Shown: in pieces, positions 1-4,355 of the stretch | How the letters are laid out: each line of letters begins with the position of its first letter | Position numbering within the stretch: position 1 is the stretch's first letter | DNA from: DATDAW01 sp036524675 | GTDB lineage: Bacteria > Verrucomicrobiota > Verrucomicrobiia > Chthoniobacterales > DASVRZ01 | Length of the DNA: 5,914 nt | Assembly (NCBI GenBank): GCA_036524675.1 | Contig: DATDBU010000068.1 | Span: 1 to 5,914 of the forward strand | Direction: 5' to 3' | The notes under the pieces: generated by a model | What the model was told of the DNA's origin: nothing | Seen by the model: the letters and a program-made list of their open reading frames with translations, nothing else | The model's database searches: none | Translations under genes and position numbers: made by a program

Positions 1-1
1 G

Positions 2-958
2 CTGACCGCACAGCCAGCAGCCGCCGGCGAAAAGTTCATCGCGCGCTCCACCGACGCGGCAGACACGATGAACCTCACCTTGTATGGCCTCGTCTCCTCG
101 TCGCCATCCAGCAACACCTTAGCCCTGCTCGGCAAGCGCGAGGTCCAATCCTCCAGCACATTCACATCGCTCACACAAGCCAAACTGGCCAGTGCCGCAG
201 CCGGTTCGGTGAAGGTCTACGGCCAAGGCACGGCCGCCACAGGCGACATCCGCGTGGACACAAACCCAGCCGATAACGACACCCTCACAATCGGGCTGAC
301 GGGGTTTGCACAGGTTTACCGTTTCAAAACAACCACGGCTGCAGCGTATGATGTGAAGATCGGCGCGTCAGCATCAGCGACTGCCACAAACCTTAAGAAA
401 GCCATCAACGCAGACGGCGTCGGTGACGGAACGGATTACCATACGGGCACCCTAGTCAACCCGTTCCTTTTGGCGTCAGTGTCCACCAACGTCGTCTCCC
501 TGGTTGATCGAATCGCATGTGCGCGCCAACTCGCCTGGAGCTTCGCGCAGTCCTCAACAAAATTCTCCATCCGCAACATGACCAACGGCGTCATGGGCAG
601 CCTGCTTGCCACGCTCAATGCAGGCGTATTACTTGCGCACAACAACCTGGTATTTAGCGCAGAAGCCCACAGTGGAGCCACATTGCCCGCCTTGCTCACA
701 CTCACATCCGGCGCAGTGCGTTGCAGTGGCAGCCCAGTCTCCCTGCGGTTATGGGCAAACCAGGCTATCACGTGCAATTACGAGACATCCACCGACGGAA
801 CCAACTGGCACCCCGGCGAAAGCACAGTGGGCGCCCTCTCGGCCAGCACGCTCAAATGGGTTCACTCAGCCGAGCGCGTAGAACAAATCCGACTGAACGT
901 CACCACGAACGCGAACACGACCGACACCGTGTTCGACGCCCGTGTCATTTACGGGTAG
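2..958 (+). CDS. Phage virion-type protein (tail/fibre-like), 5' end outside window
   Basis: The reading frame is open from base 2 to the TAG at 956-958 (318 residues visible) with no in-frame stop before the first ATG at 68, so the gene very probably begins upstream and that ATG is internal. The protein is rich in Ser, Thr, Ala and Asn with little charge, as in beta-rich virion proteins. Around visible residues 90-155 it carries a pattern I know from many tailed-phage structural proteins: a D-x-L-T-I-G strand, a Y-R-F-K strand, then IGASASATATNLKKAIN and a G-T-D-Y-H-x-G segment. The last 60 residues (STDGTNWHPGES, then IRLNVTTN and a final VIYG) look like a beta-sandwich domain of tail or baseplate proteins. 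The exact role (fibre, baseplate, decoration) cannot be decided. It is the only + strand gene and converges with the minus-strand train; hairpin repeat A begins 7 bases after the stop. Confidence 0.7.
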   Translation: MTAQPAAAGEKFIARSTDAADTMNLTLYGLVSSSPSSNTLALLGKREVQSSSTFTSLTQAKLASAAAGSVKVYGQGTAATGDIRVDTNPADNDTLTIGLTGFAQVYRFKTTTAAAYDVKIGASASATATNLKKAINADGVGDGTDYHTGTLVNPFLLASVSTNVVSLVDRIACARQLAWSFAQSSTKFSIRNMTNGVMGSLLATLNAGVLLAHNNLVFSAEAHSGATLPALLTLTSGAVRCSGSPVSLRLWANQAITCNYETSTDGTNWHPGESTVGALSASTLKWVHSAERVEQIRLNVTTNANTTDTVFDARVIYG

Positions 959-964
959 GTTTTC

Positions 965-991
965 GGTAGGGCGTTCTCGCTGAGAACGCCT
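965..991. repeat. Hairpin repeat copy A (27 bases), between convergent genes
   Basis: The copy begins GGTAGGGCG and ends CGCCT. GGCGTTCTC (970-978) pairs perfectly with GAGAACGCC (982-990) around the loop GCT. Copies B (3528-3554) and C (4324-4350) share both ends, while the stem middle differs with compensating changes. An additional outer stem, TTTCGGT (961-967) with ACCGAAA (1006-1012), encloses this copy only. It lies between the stop of the + strand virion gene and the stop of the minus-strand gene ending at 1017, where a two-way terminator could be expected. No T-tract follows on either strand, so a factor-independent terminator is not supported by sequence alone. Confidence 0.85.
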
Positions 992-1016
992 CCGCCTCCC
1001 CGATAACCGAAACGCC

Positions 1017-1301
1017 TTACTTCGTCTCTGCCTCGGGCTCCGGTTCCGGCGCAGGCTCCGGCGCCGCCACTTCTGCCGGTTCCTGAGCTGGTTCCGGCTG
1101 CGGAACAGGAACTGGTTCCGGAGCGGGAGCCGGCTGGGGCTGGGGCTGTGGCGCGAAGATAAAGTTGATGACATCATGCGCGCGCGCCTTGACATCCGCC
1201 ACCGTAATGGCCGCCGCAGCCACAGAGCGATTTCCGTCCAGGAATTCACCGTGAACGACGAATCCGTGATCCAGCTGCTCGATTGAGATGATAGGTTTCA
1301 T
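1017..1301 (-). CDS. Small protein with Pro/Glu-rich tail, unknown function
   Basis: I take the ATG at 1301-1299, giving 94 residues. An upstream in-frame start at 1481 would make it longer but would overlap almost all of the 1349-1579 gene with an Arg-rich, non-conserved-looking extension. Residues 1-50 form a compact domain (MKPIISIEQLDHGFVVHGEF, then ITVADVKARAHDVINFIF). Its layout, a beta hairpin followed by a helix, resembles small phage proteins of unknown role. Residues 51-94 are low complexity: PQ, PA and PE dipeptides ending in EAETK, probably an extended, disordered, acidic tail. No Shine-Dalgarno is visible; the leader is A-rich with three tandem AACC units just before the start. 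It is the last gene of the minus-strand train, separated from the one before it by 47 bases. Function not recognised. Confidence 0.65.
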   Translation of the reverse strand: MKPIISIEQLDHGFVVHGEFLDGNRSVAAAAITVADVKARAHDVINFIFAPQPQPQPAPAPEPVPVPQPEPAQEPAEVAAPEPAPEPEPEAETK

Positions 1302-1348
1302 ATTTTGGTTGGTTGGTTTGTTTTTTGCTTTGGTTAAAAAATTGGCAC

Positions 1349-1579
1349 TCAGGAAAAAATCAGCGTCTTCTTTTGCTTGGAGGGCGGAAGTTCGAGCCAC
1401 TCCTCGACGACGCGCCAAAACTTGCGGCCTTGCCGCCTGGCCGGGTTGTAGTCGGACGCCCGCACTTTTTGAAACCCGCAATACGGGTGAAATTCGAACG
1501 TAAACCCACGGTATCGGTAGATATTAGGGCAACTCAAGTGAACGCAACTGCCTTGGATTTTAACGATGCGATGAGCCAT
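1349..1579 (-). CDS. Small Cys- and aromatic-containing phage protein, unknown function
   Basis: This encodes 76 residues from the ATG at 1579-1577; an in-frame TGA a short way upstream limits the choice of start. Three cysteines (C12, C17, C34) precede or flank an aromatic segment, YRGFTFEFHPYCG (residues 23-35). A basic/aromatic helix follows, RKFWRVVEEWLELPPS (residues 52-67). I recall similar small phage proteins with an F/Y-RG-x-x-F-x-x-HPY-x-G segment followed by RKFW, but with no assigned function. No clear Shine-Dalgarno precedes it (CAGCAGCTAGCC). Its ATG follows the stop of the 37-residue gene by only 2 bases, so translation by re-initiation is likely. The three cysteines could be metal ligands but a full set of four is not seen. 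Confidence 0.72.
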   Translation of the reverse strand: MAHRIVKIQGSCVHLSCPNIYRYRGFTFEFHPYCGFQKVRASDYNPARRQGRKFWRVVEEWLELPPSKQKKTLIFS

Positions 1580-1581
1580 GG

Positions 1582-1695
1582 CTAGCTGCTGGAGAATGCG
1601 ACTTCGTCCTCATTCACTGTATTGGCTGGCCCAAGGAAGTAAACGGCATAATCGTTTCCCCATGGCGTTTTAAGATTCCAGAACATGTAACGCAT
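1582..1695 (-). CDS. 37-residue small protein, unknown function
   Basis: This short frame starts at the ATG at 1695-1693 and stops at TAG 1584-1582. The start shares one base with the stop of the upstream gene (TGATG arrangement), and the next gene begins 2 bases after the stop. A good ribosome binding site, GGAGG at 1703-1707, lies 7 bases before the ATG, one of only two clear ones in the window. The product is MRYMFWNLKTPWGNDYAVYF followed by LGPANTVNEDEVAFSSS: aromatic-rich at the front, acidic and Ser-rich at the end, with no signal peptide or membrane span. The frame exactly fills what would otherwise be a gap of 115 bases. I do not recognise the family. Confidence 0.68.
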   Translation of the reverse strand: MRYMFWNLKTPWGNDYAVYFLGPANTVNEDEVAFSSS

Positions 1696-1919
1696 CAACT
1701 ATCCTCCGTCATTCGATTAAACTCGGACAAAAGGAAAAACACCGCCTTAGCCTGTGCCATTGTTAATTCAACCCTTGGATGAAAGGGGCCATCGGAGCCG
1801 ACGCCCACTTTCCAGAATTCATGCCGTGTCCCGCGCCATTCAATCATGGCCCTGGCATGAACATGCTCTACCGTAACAGTAAAATCAGGAATTGTAGGAA
1901 TGTTTTTTTGTGTGCTCAT
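1695..1919 (-). CDS. Small conserved-looking protein, unknown function
   Basis: Taking the ATG at 1919-1917 gives 74 residues; starts further upstream (1934, 1970) add residues that lie wholly inside the MreB-like gene and look like shadow sequence. The N-terminal half (DFTVTVEHVHARAMIEWRG, then RHEFWKVGVG) looks like beta strands. The C-terminal part (LTMAQAKAVFFLLSEFNRM, residues 52-70) is a probable amphipathic helix. The gene overlaps the end of the MreB-like gene by 35 bases in another frame. No convincing Shine-Dalgarno is present at this start, so coupling to the upstream gene is likely. No family recognised; start uncertain. Confidence 0.62.
   Translation of the reverse strand: MSTQKNIPTIPDFTVTVEHVHARAMIEWRGTRHEFWKVGVGSDGPFHPRVELTMAQAKAVFFLLSEFNRMTEDS
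1703..1707 (-). promoter_or_regulatory. Ribosome binding site GGAGG for the 37-residue gene
   Basis: On the minus strand GGAGG is followed by 7 bases and then the ATG at 1695. It sits inside the last codons of the upstream gene. It is the main support that the short frame at 1582-1695 is translated. Confidence 0.65.
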
Positions 1920-2931
1920 AAAGATTACGATCATGCATGGACTGGCCGATTCCGGACGCCACAACGCCAACAGGGTCGTCGCTCACCACCGCCGGAATCG
2001 ATGTCACTTCGCTGATTAAACTATCCAACCCGCGCAGCAGAGCCCCGCCGCCAGCCAACGTCAGGCCGCGCTCCACAAGATCCGCAGATAGCTCCGGCGG
2101 ACATTTCTCCAGCGCCAGTTTGATATGTTGAACCAAGGCAGTAATCGTCGGCATCAACGCTTCCCTCACTTCTTCCGATCGAATCGTTACCGTCTTCGGG
2201 AAACCCGTCACAAGATCCCGACCACGAACCTCCGTCGACATCTCTTCCTCCAACGCCTTCACCGAGCCGACCTCTATTTTCACGCGTTCCGCAGTGCTTT
2301 CGCCAATCAGCAAGTTGTGGCGCCTCTTCACATAATCAATGATCGCCTCATCAAAAGCATCTCCTGCAATGTGAACACTTTTGGCAAGGACAATCCCGGA
2401 TAACGCAATCAACGCTATCTCAGTCGTCCCCCCTCCGATGTTCACAATGAATGTCCCGATCGCATCATGCACCGGGCGTCCCGCCCCTATGGCGCCCGCG
2501 ATCACTTCTTGAATCAGGAACACCTCCTTCGCGCCGGCACGCCTGGCACAATCGCTCACGGCCCTTTTCTCAACAGCCGTGATCTCCGACGGAATCGCGA
2601 TCGACACCTCAAACGGACGCCACTTACACAGCCATTTAGTCTTGGACCGCGCCTTGGCAATGAACTGCAGCAACATTTCTTCCGCTAACTCTAAATCCGC
2701 GATCGCACCATTCTTAAGCGGCTTGGCGGAAGTAAGCGTTTGCGGCGTCTTTCCAAGCATTTGTTTTGCCGCGTCACCCACGGCAACAACCTTGCCCCTG
2801 CATACAGTCACCACAGAAGCCTCACGAAGGACAATATCCTTTAGAAAGATCACCGTGTTGGAAGTCCCGAGATCCATCCCAATTTTCTGCAGAAATAAAT
2901 TTGGCAACATATTCGACCACTTTCTGTTCAC
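1885..2931 (-). CDS. MreB-family bacterial actin encoded in a phage operon, phosphate-2 Asp replaced by Asn
   Basis: The 348-residue product matches MreB along its whole length. In order: phosphate-1 motif DLGTSNT (residues 20-26), VGDAAKQMLGKTP (51-63), IPSEITAVEKRAV (113-125), LIQE (139-142, E142 at the catalytic glutamate position), phosphate-2 NIGGGTTEI (164-172), IAGDAFDEAI (188-197), NLLIGESTAERVKIEVGS (206-223), RGRDLVTGFPKT (236-247) and adenosine motif LAGGGALLRGL (292-302). MreB is a cytoplasmic, membrane-bound ATPase filament that guides cell-wall elongation. Likely membrane contacts are the N-terminal LPNLFL and the W100-L101-W104 loop. Odd: N164 replaces the usual Mg/water-coordinating aspartate, and the normal E-P after the catalytic Glu is E-V. 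The GTG start at 2931 overlaps the preceding stop (GTGA), with a weak GAGG 10 bases upstream; the ATG at 2910 would give a more family-like N-terminus. Family assignment is firm, role in the phage is inference. I leave the symbol empty because it is probably not the host mreB. Confidence 0.93.
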   Translation of the reverse strand: MNRKWSNMLPNLFLQKIGMDLGTSNTVIFLKDIVLREASVVTVCRGKVVAVGDAAKQMLGKTPQTLTSAKPLKNGAIADLELAEEMLLQFIAKARSKTKWLCKWRPFEVSIAIPSEITAVEKRAVSDCARRAGAKEVFLIQEVIAGAIGAGRPVHDAIGTFIVNIGGGTTEIALIALSGIVLAKSVHIAGDAFDEAIIDYVKRRHNLLIGESTAERVKIEVGSVKALEEEMSTEVRGRDLVTGFPKTVTIRSEEVREALMPTITALVQHIKLALEKCPPELSADLVERGLTLAGGGALLRGLDSLISEVTSIPAVVSDDPVGVVASGIGQSMHDRNLYEHTKKHSYNS

Positions 2932-3113
2932 GGATTGAAATCCTCAGTTTCCTTTACCCTGGCTACGTACTGCTCAAGCTTCGCCCACACATCCGGCTCC
3001 AGACTGATCTCGTCCAGCACACCATATCCGTGGTTGGTAGTCAACACGATGGCGTAGCCATCAAACTCCGCGAAGACATCATTGCCCATCGCCTCTTTTG
3101 CATCTTTAGACAT
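2928..3113 (-). CDS. 61-residue small phage-type protein, unknown function
   Basis: I choose the ATG at 3113-3111 (61 residues); a TTG at 3143 would add 10 residues and overlap the upstream gene by 7 bases. The core reads FAEFDGYAIVLTTNHGYG, then DEISLEPDVWAKLEQYVARV: two or three beta strands followed by a helix. I recall small phage proteins with a similar FDGY-x-I-x-LTT ... LEP-x-V pattern and no known function. The stop overlaps the GTG start of the MreB-like gene by four bases, so the two are almost certainly co-translated. No Shine-Dalgarno is seen at either candidate start. Confidence 0.72.
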   Translation of the reverse strand: MSKDAKEAMGNDVFAEFDGYAIVLTTNHGYGVLDEISLEPDVWAKLEQYVARVKETEDFNP

Positions 3114-3136
3114 ACGCGTGATAAGGAAAAATGGGT

Positions 3137-3520
3137 TTAACAAAACATGTTGTCCGGCCCCACATTATACCGCTCAGTCGTCAGTGCAATACGCACATCG
3201 CCTGGACTTAATTCTCGGCAAAACGAGAACTCTCCATCACTGAACTGCACAATCATCAACGCCTTCCAGCCCTCACGAAAGCCGTAGTATTCCAGCGGAA
3301 GATTCATGGGCAGCACCGTTCCGACCCAACCGTTCTTACGCCACGTTACCGGCTTATTGATCATTTGCTCAATCCGTATCTTCTCCCTCATAAGCCAATG
3401 CAACTGGCTGAGTTTACGAATGTTAGGCAATTGCACGATAAATAACCGCAGCAGGGAAAATGCGAGGATTGCCAGCAGCAGATCGACCACGGTAACAGGT
3501 TGTTGTAAAAAAGTATTCAT
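3137..3520 (-). CDS. Single-span membrane protein, unknown function
   Basis: This has 127 residues from the ATG at 3520-3518, whose ATGA overlaps the stop of the gene before it; the longer frame from 3568 would only translate hairpin repeat B in another frame. Residues 9-31 (VTVVDLLLAILAFSLLRLFI region) form one transmembrane helix, followed by a basic stretch (IRKLSQLHWLMREKIRIEQM). The cytoplasmic side is therefore probably the C-terminal part. Residues 57-110 (PVTWRKNGWVGTVLPM, then WKALMIVQFSDGEFSFC) look like a small beta domain. No Shine-Dalgarno is visible. It lies two genes upstream of the MreB-like gene in the same train, so a membrane anchor or adaptor role for that filament is possible but only inferred from position. 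Family not recognised. Confidence 0.75.
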   Translation of the reverse strand: MNTFLQQPVTVVDLLLAILAFSLLRLFIVQLPNIRKLSQLHWLMREKIRIEQMINKPVTWRKNGWVGTVLPMNLPLEYYGFREGWKALMIVQFSDGEFSFCRELSPGDVRIALTTERYNVGPDNMFC

Positions 3521-3756
3521 AATTGTAGGTAGGGCGGCTTCGCCGAAGACGCCTTCACGGCATTCCACTCACACTCATCGCGCAGGGCTTGTCCGTTTTT
3601 TAAGATCCAGTCAATGAACCGGCTATTCACAACTTCCATATCCGATTCACCTAAGGCTGGGTCCCGGCAAATTTCGGTGCCATAGCACCATTTCAGTTCA
3701 TCCAACACGCGAGCGAGGCGCGGTAGTTCTAGGAAATTCAACAGGTTTGGAGGCAT
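3517..3756 (-). CDS. Small protein whose C-terminus is encoded by hairpin repeat B
   Basis: This has 79 residues from the ATG at 3756-3754. It is mostly helical and acidic: LLNFLELPRLARVLDELKW, two cysteines (C24, C30), then SDMEVVNSRFIDWILKNGQ and LRDECEWN. Residues 68-76 (KASSAKPPY) are exactly the translation of the 27-base hairpin repeat, so the original C-terminus has probably been extended by repeat insertion. The stop overlaps the start of the membrane protein gene (ATGA). No Shine-Dalgarno precedes the start; the upstream run is C-rich. No family recognised. Distance to the preceding gene's stop is 23 bases. Confidence 0.65.
   Translation of the reverse strand: MPPNLLNFLELPRLARVLDELKWCYGTEICRDPALGESDMEVVNSRFIDWILKNGQALRDECEWNAVKASSAKPPYLQL
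3528..3554. repeat. Hairpin repeat copy B (27 bases), inside a coding end
   Basis: This copy has the shared ends GGTAGGGCG and CGCCT. Its stem is GGCG + CTTC pairing with GAAG + CGCC, around loop GCC, with one G/A mismatch. Compared with copy A the inner stem pairs differ on both sides so that pairing is kept. It lies entirely within the last codons of the minus-strand gene 3517-3756, and 7 bases from the start of the next gene, where its hairpin could affect translation of that start. Confidence 0.85.
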
Positions 3757-3779
3757 TTCCGGGGGGAGAGATAAATATT

Positions 3780-4007
3780 TTATTTAGTCGATTGATCTTC
3801 GCTGCCATCTCCTTCCGTGAAAGGAATCTCGCGTCCACTCCAGAACGAAAACTTCCTTACCAGCCCGCGCTCCTCAAGCCAGCGGTCGCACGCCGCATCC
3901 ACAATCATGCACAGCGTCTCCTGTCGGTTCTCGCCATACTCGTACCGCGACACTTTTGCGCCCGTTCTGGACTTCGTTCCAGCCACTCGACCTGCGGCCT
4001 TACTCAT
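3780..4007 (-). CDS. Small basic-N-terminus protein, unknown function
   Basis: This has 75 residues from the ATG at 4007-4005, which overlaps the previous stop (ATGA). GGAGG lies 7 bases upstream, so the start is well supported. The first 20 residues are basic and flexible (MSKAAGRVAGTKSRTGAKVS). A helix follows at about 27-48 (NRQETLCMIVDAACDRWLEE), then an aromatic/basic segment (LVRKFSFWSGREIPF) and an acidic tail. The basic front could bind nucleic acid, but no DNA-binding motif is recognised. No family assigned. Confidence 0.75.
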   Translation of the reverse strand: MSKAAGRVAGTKSRTGAKVSRYEYGENRQETLCMIVDAACDRWLEERGLVRKFSFWSGREIPFTEGDGSEDQSTK

Positions 4008-4204
4008 TCCAGTTCCTCCATTTCATACTCGGCCACGATACGGTCGCGGCAATCCGCACAGATCGTGTGCGACACATCTGCGCAATCGACAATGTCCTGG
4101 CTTTTGTCCGGGCACCACGCACAGACAACGCGGTAACTGTTCTCGCGCACATCACGCAATGCGCGCACCTCAGTTACGGGTTCATTCAATATAGGTGTAT
4201 TCAT
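4004..4204 (-). CDS. Small zinc-ribbon-like protein (two CxxC pairs)
   Basis: This has 66 residues from the ATG at 4204-4202. Cysteine pairs C28-A-W-C31 and C49-A-D-C52 lie 17 residues apart, with H46 in a SHTIC context. This strongly suggests a bound zinc ion. The CAWC ... VSHTICADC layout resembles short zinc-binding segments seen in bacterial and phage proteins, where the second part often reads SHG-I-C-x-x-C. Such domains bind nucleic acid or proteins; which applies here cannot be told. The C-terminus is acidic (EYEMEELE) and its codons carry the GGAGG that serves the next gene. It is the first gene after the leader that follows the helicase. No Shine-Dalgarno: the leader reads AAAAAAAACCTGACT before the ATG. 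Confidence 0.75.
   Translation of the reverse strand: MNTPILNEPVTEVRALRDVRENSYRVVCAWCPDKSQDIVDCADVSHTICADCRDRIVAEYEMEELE
4015..4019 (-). promoter_or_regulatory. Ribosome binding site GGAGG for the gene starting at 4007
   Basis: GGAGG on the minus strand is followed by 7 bases and the ATG at 4007. It lies within the final codons of the zinc-ribbon-like gene and fixes the overlapping start. Confidence 0.7.
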
Positions 4205-4323
4205 AGTCAGGTTTTTTTTGGTTCTTTTCTTGGATGCTTACATCCTTGGTGTCATTACGGATTTAGGGTTTGCTAAAGGCATTTTCAGTTTTCAGGTCTC
4301 TGTTTCCGTATAAGGTAAGTTTT
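4205..4323 (-). other. Gene-free leader before the zinc-ribbon-like gene
   Basis: This is the longest stretch without a gene in the minus-strand train (about 150 bases including hairpin repeat C). On the minus strand it holds a 14-codon frame (ATG to TAA, product MPLANPKSVMTPRM). A weak 5-base stem follows, GGATG with CATCC (4232-4245), then an A-rich run up to the start codon. A TTATAC hexamer is present but lacks a convincing partner element, so no promoter is called. A new promoter here is plausible given the gap after the helicase gene. Confidence 0.35.
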
Positions 4324-4350
4324 GGTAGGGCGATTTCGCCGAAAGCGCCT
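4324..4350. repeat. Hairpin repeat copy C (27 bases), just after the helicase stop
   Basis: This copy has ends GGTAGGGCG and CGCCT. Its stem is GGCG + TTTC pairing with GAAA + CGCC, around loop GCC, with one A/G mismatch. It starts 5 bases past the TGA of the DnaB-like gene on the minus strand. The minus strand after it reads AAAACTTACC with no T-run, so classical termination is not supported, though it could protect the helicase mRNA 3' end. Confidence 0.85.
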
Positions 4351-4355
4351 TTTCC

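Noticed and set aside
436..777. Minus-strand frame inside the virion gene
   Set aside because: The + strand frame is open throughout and has the phage structural pattern; the reverse frame shows no sensible protein features.
1307..1318. Tandem GGTT units as a phase-variation tract
   Set aside because: Only three units, outside the coding sequence; too short to slip often.
1302..1481. N-terminal extension of the proline-rich-tail gene to a start at 1481
   Set aside because: It would cover most of the 1349-1579 gene in another frame, and the added residues are Arg/Gly/Ala-rich shadow-like sequence; the ATG at 1301 begins a coherent domain.
2579..2938. Plus-strand open frames across the MreB-like gene
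   Set aside because: The minus strand encodes a clear MreB family protein here; the + strand frames show no family resemblance and are antisense shadows.
4232..4245. GGATG/CATCC stem in the leader as a riboswitch or attenuator
   Set aside because: Five base pairs, and no anti-terminator alternative or conserved core visible.
4324..4350. Hairpin repeats as factor-independent terminators
   Set aside because: None is followed by a T-tract in the direction of transcription; copy B lies within a coding sequence. Kept as repeats only.
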